A stretch of DNA of 64,000 nucleotides from Symsagittifera roscoffensis (taxonomy: Eukaryota > Xenacoelomorpha > Acoela > Convolutidae), in NCBI RefSeq assembly GCF_963678635.1, contig NC_087064.1, forward strand, positions 12,076,819 to 12,140,818, in the 5' to 3' direction. A program made the translations under genes and the position numbers. Positions 36,411 to 45,686 of this stretch are shown here, in pieces. The notes under the pieces were generated by a model. It did not search any database. It was not told the DNA's origin and was given only the letters and a program-made list of their open reading frames with translations. Numbering within the stretch: position 1 is the stretch's first letter; every line of letters starts with the position of its first letter.

Positions 36411-39400
36411 ATGGCTTCGGCAAAAAAGTCCGTCAATTTTAATGGTGAGTAGAGCATGCAAGTTTGATGATGGAAGTTTGACCATTTAAACACTTTGTGA
36501 TTGCATTTATTGACTATTTTTTCAACGAGTGCTAATGAAGTTTCATCTAGGACAGGCAGGGATCTATGATTTTCTTGCGGGAACGAAGATAGCAAACTAT
36601 CAAGAAGAACTTATTTCTGGTCGATCAAATTGTTTTCATATCTTTCGCTTTTGAGAGTGTTTGAAAAAAAGGCCTTTTAAGAAAGTTTCGATAAAAAACT
36701 TGCGTTGATTTGGCGCGCGCTCCCCCCTCAAAATCAGTATACTTTCGTGTAGCTAAAGGCGCCCTTAGAAACATTCGTAAAATAGTATTAAGTAGTGCCT
36801 TTTCGCCCCCCCCCCCCCCCTAAATCAGCTGCTGGTTTAGGGTGTTTATGAACGCCTTCAATTGACGCAAACACTGGTTGCAGATTATCACCTATGGAAT
36901 CAATTTACAGCTTTTTGAGTAATTAAATTTTATGGTGTAACTTAATTCACTGCTTTTTATGCTGAAGCTACTATAGTACTGATATAAAACAATCGATTAA
37001 AACGAACTAAAACAGAATTTTTAAACCGTTTTCCTCAAAATCGGTTTTTTGGCCGAAAAATGATGAGGACAAAAATTGCTTGGATTTTTACCAGCTTTTT
37101 CATTATGCATTTTTTTTTGTGCAAAATTTTCAACCAACACTTTTTAAACGTGTCAATTCATATGAAAAAAAAACAGGTAACTAGGGTCAATTACAATTTT
37201 TTGAAATCAATTTGACTCATTTTAACGGTGTAACTTTGCTTCAAATTTTGCATAAAAAAATGCTTGATAAAAAGCTGGTAAAAATTCAAGCAATTTTTGT
37301 CCTTATCATTTTTCGGCCAAACCGAATTTGAGAAAAACGGTTGAAAAATTGTGTTTTGGTTCATTTCATTCGGTTGTTTTAATGCAATACTATAGCAGCT
37401 TGTTCAGCACAAAGTATTGTGAACGGTCATTAAATCGAAAAACCCTGCGTGAAAAAAAACTATCTCAATGAATTACATCATCGAAATTCGGCGAATTTTT
37501 GCTGCGCACTGCAAAAAATTCACTTCAATTACTCAAATATTTGTGGAATGAGAGAGGATTTACAAAAAAAAACAAACTTTGAAAAAACCTTTTATAACAC
37601 TCGGACTGTTCGAATTCGCAGGTGTGGGGAAAACGAAAAGGAGCCCTCTGTATTCTTTTGCAGTGATTACTGAGATCCTAATTGCCAACTGTTCAATAAG
37701 ATAAAAAATGAATTTGTTTACAGGATCACTGAAAATGGTGGTCATCTCCAAAACTGTTTTTTCTATCAACTAACAGACAAAAGTTAAGCATGTTTGCTTT
37801 TAATTGCCCGTTCTTTGAACATTTTTTTTCCTTATGGTTGAAATTTTTCTTTTCTATTTTTTTCAGTTTCGTTCAGCTTGAAATATTTTGGCCTTTATTA
37901 TGCTTTCTCGGAGACCTGATTTTGAATCGTTTGAAGTTTTAACCCAAATATTTTGGGAAGGCTCAATTCTTATTTAGTTTTGAAGTTTTCTTTAAAAAAT
38001 TAGAATATTCGCCGCTCAACTTGTGTTTGCGCAACAAATGCCGGCTTTTTACCGCTTTGTAACTTATGTTTTGATGCTATTTTATCATTCAATTATCTTC
38101 TAATGGCATTTTTTTAATAAGAGGTAGTTTATAAGTCAAAATCAATGCAAAAACACATTGAGGTTTTGCAAGATTAAGGTTTTAGAAAACACATTAAGGT
38201 TTTTCACAGGATTTTTTAAAAGCCAAATCGAAACAAGCAAATAAAGGTTTTGAGAGGGCAATTTTTTTGAAGCGTTTCAAAATTTTTCTGCAGATTTTGA
38301 CTCATTCTCTGTCTGTAAGTTTGTCATGTTATGTTTGTGTTGTACCGCAAGTGCTGCAAACTTTTGCTTCGCTTCTTTGATAAAGTTTTTCTCGGCTGAT
38401 ATAATTTTGGTTAAAATTATATCGACTCAGTCGCCTCATATTTTATTGATTTAAGCGCAAAAATGCAAATACGTGATAGAATGTTTTTTTAACCTATAAG
38501 AGAACTGTCAAAAATTTACTAGCCCAAGTTTAATGAGATTACCATTTTTTGGCTCAATGATTGTTTCATATATTTTTGTTTCAGTTACCGACTCATAATT
38601 TTTACTGCAATGCTAATTTAATGCTGACGAATTAGGCATCTAGCATAGTGATAAGGCGAGCTATCACTCTGAGATCGTCAGATTGCGTAATCGATAACCT
38701 GCCATAGCCATGGTAGTGTGTGCGGCTGAGCTCTCACTTGACCTCTAGCTTCAGGTCTACCACAGCAATTTTGGCTGCAATAGTGGTTCCACGTGAAAAA
38801 TCTAGACGCAAAAACACGGTCTTGAGTCGCAAAGAAAAACAACTTCGCTTAACAAAATAAGTCAAAGAAGAATGTGGAGAAATAAGAAAAAAATACTTTG
38901 CTTAGACAGGGTGTATAGCTTTTCATAGATCATCTGCGAATAGCAGAAATCACAAGAATGACTTTCGACTTCTTTAAGCAAAATATTTTCTAAGATATGA
39001 ACATTTTGATTTAATATTTTTAAATTTTTCTATTTTTTTTTCAAATTGCTACCTATTGTTTCGTTTTTTCAATGTTTGTCATTTTTGTTCAAATGAGTTT
39101 TTTTTCGTTTGGCATTTTGGGGACAATTTTGGCATTTTGTTTTTCACGAGATTTTAAACAATTCTAAAGAAATTGTTGGGGCTCTGTTGTAGAATCTGGT
39201 TCAAAACTTTCCAGCTCGATTTTTTCAAAAGACATTTGAACAAATATGATTTCGATTATCAGTTTTGAGAAAAACTGCTCTGAACTCTCCTGTAAGTCGG
39301 ATTTGGCTAATGAGGGAAGTGAAGTAAAAGAGTGACTCTAATAATCTAAAGTTTGGAAAAAAAATATTACAGCGTAATGATTTTTTTATCGATTTTTGAA

Positions 39401-39815
39401 ATTAAAAAAAAAAACTACAGTATTAGATTAACTTCTACAGTTCTTTTTTTTACCAAAACCAATTAAGGGAGATTCTTTGTTCGGATACACATGTAAAGTA
39501 TAATCTAAACTGTTTAAGTTACTAGTTCATTTATTTAAAGGTTAATTAAAACATGAGCTTAATCGTTAATATTATACAAATGAATTATTGTATCATACAC
39601 TCATTTTAAAAACGATATAAATTTTGCGATAGATTCTTCGTTAGTTCATTCAGCAGGGAGATCGTAGACTTTATCTGACACGATTACTGCAGTCAGAAAA
39701 TAAAAAGATACTTGCACAATAAAAAGATACTTCGTTAATTTTGTTCATTATTCCAGATGCAGGTCCAAAAAGACATTCAGATGGCAACGTTGATTCCATT
39801 GGCAGCGACAAAAAG
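36411..39815 (+). CDS. First two coding exons of an unrecognised plus-strand gene
   Basis: Exon 1 (36411-36444) reads ATG and eleven codons, MASAKKSVNFN, plus one base, then the strong donor gtgagt. Exon 2 (39757-39815) follows a good acceptor (ttattccag) and is 59 nt. Its first two bases complete the split codon, and it then encodes AGPKRHSDGNVDSIGSDKK in phase, ending at the donor gtgagg. Matching phases, consensus sites and polar content support a real N-terminus, but both exons are short and no further exon is visible. If the model is right, the large retroelement to the right lies in intron 2. No family recognised. Confidence 0.45.
36790..36833. repeat. Fragment related to the hAT-like short element
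   Basis: A C run followed by taaatcagctgctgg resembles the right end of the elements at 28763 and 33418. Around 36714, gcgcgctcccccctcaaaat resembles their interior. It is probably a decayed copy. Confidence 0.4.
36930..37425. repeat. Fold-back (long inverted repeat) element of ~500 bp
   Basis: The left arm from about 36930 is the imperfect reverse complement of the right arm ending about 37425. Clearly paired stretches include ggccgaaaaatgatgaggac (left) against gtccttatcatttttcggcc (right) and aaaattgcttg against caagcaatttt. Arms are ~230 bp with little spacer. TA dinucleotides border an inner version (about 36974-37393), so a Tc1-type short element is possible. Confidence 0.7.
37430..38630. 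other. Intron-like DNA, no gene seen
   Basis: T-rich sequence inside the proposed intron 1 of the 36411 gene. Open frames such as 37449-37673 have no supported borders or family resemblance. Confidence 0.35.
38633..38775 (+). repeat. tRNA-derived SINE-like element
   Basis: tctagcatagtgataaggcg resembles a tRNA D arm with A box, and gcgtaatcgataacc a weakened B box at the proper spacing. A non-tRNA body with tgtgtgcggctgagctctca follows, the head-plus-body layout of SINEs. The 3' end is not clear. Confidence 0.45.
38830..39756. other. Intron-like DNA, no gene seen
   Basis: AT-rich sequence up to the acceptor of the 39757 exon. No frame, RNA or repeat is supported. Confidence 0.35.
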
Positions 39816-39963
39816 GTGAGGCAGCACTTTCGAGGCGGCAGCAATTTTGAGGCAGTAATTCACCGCTTATTTGTTCGAGTAAAACAGTAATTTGGAACCT
39901 GATCTAAACTATATTTTATGATTGGATAAATTGGATGTTTTACCACTGTAAAGTATTTAATAT

Positions 39964-40102
39964 TAACCAATCATAATTCATCTAACTAACAACACACTTA
40001 TTTATAAGTGCTGAAATTACTTGTAATTTCAGCACCAGAGAGATTTGAATTTAACTTAGAAATTAGTTGTCTCTCCAAGAGAACTTCAGCAGCCGCAATA
40101 AA
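39964..40102 (+). promoter_or_regulatory. LTR-like promoter and leader: CCAAT, TATA, hairpin, AATAAA
   Basis: ttaaccaatca at 39964 resembles a CCAAT box and atttataag at 40000-40008 a TATA box. A perfect 12-bp hairpin follows at 40008-40035 and AATAAA lies at 40097-40102. TATA, then a transcript start region, then a polyadenylation signal within ~100 bp is the U3-R layout of a long terminal repeat. Without the 3' partner I cannot fix its borders, and I found no convincing primer-binding site. Confidence 0.45.
40008..40035 (+). other. Perfect 12-bp inverted repeat with CTTG loop
   Basis: gtgctgaaatta at 40008-40019 and taatttcagcac at 40024-40035 pair without mismatch around a 4-nt loop. The position immediately after the TATA-like box puts it at the expected start of the retroelement RNA. 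Confidence 0.7.
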
Positions 40103-40389
40103 CCAGTATACCCTAGATCTATTGAGCCTAGCAGAGACTAGTTAAACACCCTGAGACTAAAAAGTATAAGAGTAAGATTAGGATCGGTATTAGACTAAGA
40201 AGTTGCACGAATCTATCCGGCCGAAAATAAGATAGCGTGACGAGCAGACGGTGTACCCTATCCGAAATTACTCTATGAGTTAACCACATCGGTTCTAACT
40301 CATCTGGTGCGACCATAAATCTCGAATAAGACCTTAATAGCTTAGAACTAACCAAAAATAGATTAGAATTTAGACAAATTATTTTCGAA

Positions 40390-40623
40390 ATGTTATACGA
40401 TAATAATTTAATCGAAATGTCTCTACGACTCAATAGATCAGAGCCAATATTCCGAACAATAATAGAACTACCCAGAATTGGAAGAACACCTCGAACAAGA
40501 GACGACATACGACAAAGTAGAAACTTACCATTTAGTTTTATGATTGTACGGCAAAAGCCAACACAAACTTTTGTATTTAGAATCTTATCAGCAATGAATT
40601 TAGATTTTCATTTGCAAACATAA
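40390..40623 (+). CDS. Small leader ORF of the retroelement (77 aa), doubtful
   Basis: An ATG-started frame in the A-rich leader, rich in Arg, Ile and Leu, with no recognised domain. It lies between the promoter-like region and the tandem hairpin repeats. It may be chance in this low-G sequence. Confidence 0.2.
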   Translation: MLYDNNLIEMSLRLNRSEPIFRTIIELPRIGRTPRTRDDIRQSRNLPFSFMIVRQKPTQTFVFRILSAMNLDFHLQT

Positions 40624-40920
40624 ATTTTGAAGTCAATCTTCATGATCATTTCAGGCGCTAAACAAAATTATTAATGTACAATAACGATTGATAAAAAGAT
40701 CTCAGATCGTTTTCTTAATTTCTGTAGTCTTATATAAAACATATTTGAAAAATATTTATTGAAAATGAAAATAAAAATTAGTAGCATTACAATAAATTGT
40801 TAGTAATCATAAATCATCTGATGTCCCAGCTTCATCACCTAAACATAACAGCAATCATAAGCTCACTAATATCATTAAATTACTAAATCTTTTTCTGAAA
40901 CAACTTTAAACCATTTTAAA

Positions 40921-41095
40921 CTTAAATTCACTTAATTTTAAAATCAGATCATCAAGGTTTATCCTTGGATCTTAATTAATTTTCTATTTCACTAAATTTA
41001 AAACCTGATCATCAAGGCTTATCCTTGGATCTTAATTAATTTTCTATTTCACTAAATTTAAAACCTGATCATCAAGGCCTATCCTTGGATCAAAC
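40921..41095 (+). repeat. Three 60-bp tandem repeats with internal hairpins
   Basis: gatcatcaagg occurs at 40947, 41007 and 41067, exactly 60 bp apart, each followed by a pyrimidine/AT loop and ccttggatc. Each unit can therefore form a short hairpin. The set lies in the untranslated leader before the first long ORF. Confidence 0.85.
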
Positions 41096-41606
41096 AGAAC
41101 AATTTTGTTCTCTCCCACCCACTTAGCAAGAGTCTAACGACCTCAAACGTCGATTCACTATCCAACCCTTCCAAAAGACCCAAGATTAATAGAAATTTTT
41201 AAATAAAACTAACCATTCAAATTGAGATAAACAGTGAAGAACTTCGGTTATTCATCCTTCACTTGAACCCTCCTCTTACCAGACCCAGGATAGATCTTAG
41301 ACTTAGTAAGTTTAAAATAGTATCTAACAAACTACTTGCGTTCTAATTATACCTGAACCTTGTGGATCGATTTACTATTCTCCAACCCTTGAACACAATC
41401 ACTACCCCTAAGTAAGATTAAGTAAGTTAACACCTTAGCCTAGACTAGCCACGAGAAAGTAAAAAATCATTCTTCGGAATTGATATACTTTTCTCTCCAA
41501 CCCTAAATAAAAAGACCCAGGTTAAGCTAACCAAAAATCGTAAGGACTAACAGTCTAAGAAAATAGAAATACCTAACAACTTTTTGCATCCCTCATCCTA
41601 AACCTT

Positions 41607-42068
41607 ATGTCATTCAAAAATCTAGGAAATAAGCAAACAATCGTTTTACACAACTGTGAATTAGATAACAAACAATACGATCTTGTAATCACACCTCATA
41701 CACAAACAGTTGGATACATTAGAACAAAACGACAAACAATAAAAAGAAAAATTATAAACAAACAAAGACAAATCACACGAAAAAGATTTTCAAAAAATAG
41801 AAACGCATTTTCTGAATCAGAAGCCAGCAGTTTAGATGAACTCTACAAACTAAAAGAATCAATTGATAAAAATTGTCCCATTCACAATCAATTATATTTT
41901 TCCGATTCAGAAACAACTTCAAATTCATCAAAAAGAGGAAAAAGAAGAATAAAAAAGCAATACAAACACAAACCAGTACACCTGTATAACTGGAATCAAC
42001 CAATTAGACACATTGATAGCTATATAATAACAGTCATCAAACGAAAAAATGAGCCACACTCAAAGTGA
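41607..42068 (+). CDS. Retroelement upstream ORF 1, basic protein (153 aa)
   Basis: First substantial frame of the element, starting at ATG 41607 and overlapping the next ORF by 20 nt. The product is strongly basic, with clusters such as KRQTIKRKIINKQRQ and KRGKRRIKKQYK separated by an acidic/Ser stretch. There is no zinc-binding pattern or membrane segment. Position and charge suggest an RNA-binding or nuclear accessory protein; it matches no family I know. Codon use is A-rich like the rest of the element. Confidence 0.6.
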   Translation: MSFKNLGNKQTIVLHNCELDNKQYDLVITPHTQTVGYIRTKRQTIKRKIINKQRQITRKRFSKNRNAFSESEASSLDELYKLKESIDKNCPIHNQLYFSDSETTSNSSKRGKRRIKKQYKHKPVHLYNWNQPIRHIDSYIITVIKRKNEPHSK

Positions 42069-43629
42069 CGATAGTCCAGATGACGAAGAGGTTTACCCCT
42101 TCCTCATAGATTCACCCGATGATAGGGGGCCACATGATTTTTGCAAGAATTTACTCGTAAATTTGTTTGAACCCGGAATCAGTCCATGCAAAGCAGAATT
42201 CCCAGATGTAAAAATCAAAAGACAAATTATTGAACATTATTTGAAAAACATATGTAACTTAACACAACAATATGGAATCTACACCATAGAATTCAGCACA
42301 CCAAATACGAATCATCGTAAATATGTAATTCAAACAGATGATCTTGAATTAGAATTTTCAAAAGTATTCCTAGAATATATCAAAAGCATACAATATCATA
42401 ATTTACAAAGAGCAAACTCTATATTCACTAATGAAGTTTTTGCAATAATATATACCTATATCTCTATATTAGAAAAAACAGAATTTCAAAGTATCTCACC
42501 AAATGAAACATCCAAACATACAAAAGTACGAAATGAAATTGCATTATTTTCAACTTTTCTACATATAATCAAAGAAATTTTCACTAAAGATGATGTTTCA
42601 CAACACACTAAACATGACTTACAAAAAATTTTGGCATGGTTTATAAAAGATTATTTCACACATAATTTAGACTTAATTTCACAAGCAAGAAAAAATTTCA
42701 GACCTCAAAATTCAAATGATGACACTGCCATTACAGAACAATCAGACTACGTTTGGGACCCTGAACGGTCTCATCCTACATTTATAAATATCCCACAATC
42801 TATCTCAAGTCAAGCATTAAGTACAATATCTTATCACAGAGATTATGTAAAAGTAATACCATTAACCATTGATGCAACACCATTAAACTACAATAAATTT
42901 TTACCTGATATACGAAATAACAGTTTAAATTCGACCGTCATACACAATGAAAACCTTAATGGAACTAGAAATCTTACACAACAAGATATTCAAACACCAT
43001 CACACTTCATAAATGAAGAAATTGTCCAAACAACAACAACTACACAACAAAGTATTTCACCAATACACCCAAATTTAACAACACAAAAAAATACAAATAC
43101 TTCACTGGCACAAGTAACCTTACAATCAACCTTTAAACCTTCGGTTGCTCCAAAATATTCACATATGGATTATCAAACATATAGACCAATGACAATACCG
43201 TCAAAAACACGAAAATCATTCACAAGAAACACCTTTGCAGAACATAATTATAATTATGCTCACAAACAAAGAACAAATCAACCTCCCCGAAAAAATACAC
43301 AAAATTTAAATCACGTATGTTCTGATTATTGGAATCTCCCGAAAACATCGACAAATTCAGTAAATTTTCCAGATAATCCACAACCTACACAGGATTATAC
43401 TGAAAATTACCCATTCTTCCAACAAAATAAAAATAACCAACATACACCATTTAATACAAACTATTTATCATCCGATGAAGATGATTATCACCAACCAGAT
43501 ATGTTTGCACCATATACTAAAAAATATCGCACACAAAGACCACGACAACCTCAACCATCTCGAAATTTACCCACAAAATCCAACAGATGTACAACATCCA
43601 CAACAAATGCATATACAAAATCCATTTAA
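42049..43629 (+). CDS. Retroelement upstream ORF 2, probable gag N-terminal part (526 aa)
   Basis: A long ATG-started frame. Residues 1-190 look globular (mixed hydrophobic and charged, Tyr/Phe-rich), and the remainder is Asn/Thr/Gln/Pro-rich and probably disordered. From about 43570 the next frame (+1) carries the same kind of composition and runs into the capsid-like ORF, broken once by a TAA near 43630. This ORF and 43667-44353 are therefore probably one gag polyprotein split by a frameshift and a stop. No known domain is visible in the N-terminal part, which is long for a Ty3/Gypsy gag. Confidence 0.65.
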   Translation: MSHTQSDDSPDDEEVYPFLIDSPDDRGPHDFCKNLLVNLFEPGISPCKAEFPDVKIKRQIIEHYLKNICNLTQQYGIYTIEFSTPNTNHRKYVIQTDDLELEFSKVFLEYIKSIQYHNLQRANSIFTNEVFAIIYTYISILEKTEFQSISPNETSKHTKVRNEIALFSTFLHIIKEIFTKDDVSQHTKHDLQKILAWFIKDYFTHNLDLISQARKNFRPQNSNDDTAITEQSDYVWDPERSHPTFINIPQSISSQALSTISYHRDYVKVIPLTIDATPLNYNKFLPDIRNNSLNSTVIHNENLNGTRNLTQQDIQTPSHFINEEIVQTTTTTQQSISPIHPNLTTQKNTNTSLAQVTLQSTFKPSVAPKYSHMDYQTYRPMTIPSKTRKSFTRNTFAEHNYNYAHKQRTNQPPRKNTQNLNHVCSDYWNLPKTSTNSVNFPDNPQPTQDYTENYPFFQQNKNNQHTPFNTNYLSSDEDDYHQPDMFAPYTKKYRTQRPRQPQPSRNLPTKSNRCTTSTTNAYTKSI

Positions 43630-43666
43630 CACATAATCTTTTCAACCAATACAACCACAAAATCCA

Positions 43667-44353
43667 ATGTCAATGCATTCTTATCAACCAACTCAAATGC
43701 AAAATGAAATACCGCTTCCATATTACCTTCAGCAACACGAATTAACAAAAAATCAACTTTCAAATTTTTCGCAAATGCCAAATGCCGCAGAATCACTACA
43801 GATGACAATGAATCCATACTTCATGGGTGGATCATCATTAACATCCAATAAACCACTGATGGTATTTACAGGAACAGACCCTGAATATTCTGTAGAAGAT
43901 TATTCAAATGCAGTAACAGCAAATTTAATTTTAAATATAGGACCTGAACCAATTAATACGCCACTACATCAAAATTGGATACATAGACGCACAGCATTGA
44001 TACAAACAACCTTAGATGGCGCAGCTCAAAAATGGTTTTCAGTTTTACCTATAGAAACAAAATCAGACTGGAAAAGATTTACACAAGAATTTTCAAAAAT
44101 GTCTGACTCCGAAAGAAATAAACAACACCAAAGAGTTTTATGTAATGAAATTCGCAGATTACCAAATGAAACTATCAAACAATTAGCAGTACGCATCGAA
44201 TCACTAGTTCGAAAAGCATATTCACTTAATACACATGACTATAAAAGCACAAAAATGACAGAAATTTTAATGATGACCTTAACACCTCAATTAAGGAAAA
44301 TAGCAAAAAAAAGAGAGCATCTCATCCTTCCTCAATTCGAGAGCCAGATTTAG
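43667..44353 (+). CDS. Gag capsid-like region of the retroelement
   Basis: The 228-aa frame contains a helical capsid-like segment with GAAQKWFSVLP near residue 118 and a downstream FTQEFSKM block, the arrangement common in Ty3/Gypsy Gag capsids. Near its end lies a run of eight A (44305-44312). After that run the -1 frame, not this one, stays gag-like, so the last ~14 residues given by this frame are probably not native. Confidence 0.75.
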   Translation: MSMHSYQPTQMQNEIPLPYYLQQHELTKNQLSNFSQMPNAAESLQMTMNPYFMGGSSLTSNKPLMVFTGTDPEYSVEDYSNAVTANLILNIGPEPINTPLHQNWIHRRTALIQTTLDGAAQKWFSVLPIETKSDWKRFTQEFSKMSDSERNKQHQRVLCNEIRRLPNETIKQLAVRIESLVRKAYSLNTHDYKSTKMTEILMMTLTPQLRKIAKKREHLILPQFESQI

Positions 44354-45686
44354 ATTTTCGAAAACTAGTAGATAAACTAGAGCAAGCGGAAATCATAATG
44401 AAAATTGAAGAAACAGAAAATCTAAAACTACAATATGTTAATCGAATTGAAATAAACACTACACATATAAATAACATACAGGAATCAGATACAGACCTAA
44501 TTGAAAAAATCACTGAAATACTAAATATCTATGAAAAACATCCAAACTTTAAAGGCAAACCATCGTTAAAAAATGGTGTAATTATTGCCGACGATACGGA
44601 CACAGTATTTCCGAATGTAGACAAAAACAACAAGATAATCAGAATAAACCTCAAAAGCAGAAAGAACCAAATAAATCGTTCTATCAATATATGAAAAAAG
44701 ATCAAAATCTAGCAAACAAAAATTTATATAGTAAAAACAGTTCAGGAAAACCACCTCCGAACAACACCAATTACAAAAGGTATCAATCACCATATAACTC
44801 AAGTTATAGAGGAAGATCACCAGAACGAAGAAATACACAAAATTCTTCACAAAATAATTATAATCGATCAAATATTCGAAATAACTATTCGAGATCAAAT
44901 TCCAATGCAACACAATTTGTTTCTAGATCCAGTTCCCAATTAAACCCAAGAAATAAACACTTTTCCAATAATCAATCACGAAACTCATCATACAACAGAA
45001 ATAGAAACTATTCACATAATAGAAATAGAAGTTAATCGAACAATCGAAATCAGAATTACCCGAACAATCGATCAAGAAATAACTCGTATAATAGATCAAA
45101 CTATCACAGATCAAATGATAATTATCAAAACAGATCACGGAACAATTCACAAAATCGAAATTCAAGTTATAATAATCAATATAGAAATTATTCCCAGTCA
45201 CCACATAGGAATAATAACCATTATAATAATTCTAAACATCGATACAGAAGTAGTACACCAAAACATCAAAGACATATTAATCAAGTACAGTCAAATGAAG
45301 AAAGAACATCAGACCCCCAAGGTATTGATGACACAGGAAGTAACGAACTACAACTAAATCAATTAAACTGTGGATCATCAGATACAGAGAGTGATACAGA
45401 AAATACCATCTCTGTAAATATGATAACTGTCGAAAACGACTATGAAACTATCATATATGAACAACCTTTTACATCACATATATATGAAAATCAATTGGAA
45501 CTCCTTCACAATTATTATATTGGACCCATAGATATTACACAAACTGCACAAGAAGTAAACGAAATTAACACGGTAATTAAACCCGATGAAAAAGACGAAA
45601 CACAATGTTCAAACACAAATCATATTTATCAAAATATACAAAAAGAACAACCCAGAGAAAAACTTGGACAATACCATTTCTCTTAG
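44313..45686 (+). CDS. Gag C-terminal, Asn/Arg/Ser-rich nucleocapsid-like region (broken)
   Basis: After the A8 run the -1 frame encodes a charged helix around 44340-44600. It shifts again near 44640-44690 to the frame starting at ATG 44691, which overlaps a TGA as ATGA. From there to 45686 the product is rich in Asn, Arg, Ser and Tyr, then acidic. An in-frame TAA at 45033-45035 interrupts it. I see no CCHC zinc knuckle. Basic Asn/Arg/Ser repeats could bind RNA in its place. Confidence 0.6.

Noticed and set aside
36311-36595. Minus-strand 94-codon frame over the 36411 exon
   Set aside because: No splice support or recognisable domain, and the plus-strand exon has consensus donor and matching phase.
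40921-41095. CRISPR array
   Set aside because: The 60-bp units are contiguous repeats without spacers, in eukaryotic retroelement sequence.
40036-41606. Primer-binding site complementary to a tRNA 3' end
   Set aside because: No TGG-led stretch after the promoter-like region was convincing enough to name a tRNA.
45605-45686. Canonical -1 frameshift heptamer in the gag/pol overlap
   Set aside because: I read the overlap in the gag frame and found no X XXY YYZ heptamer in register.
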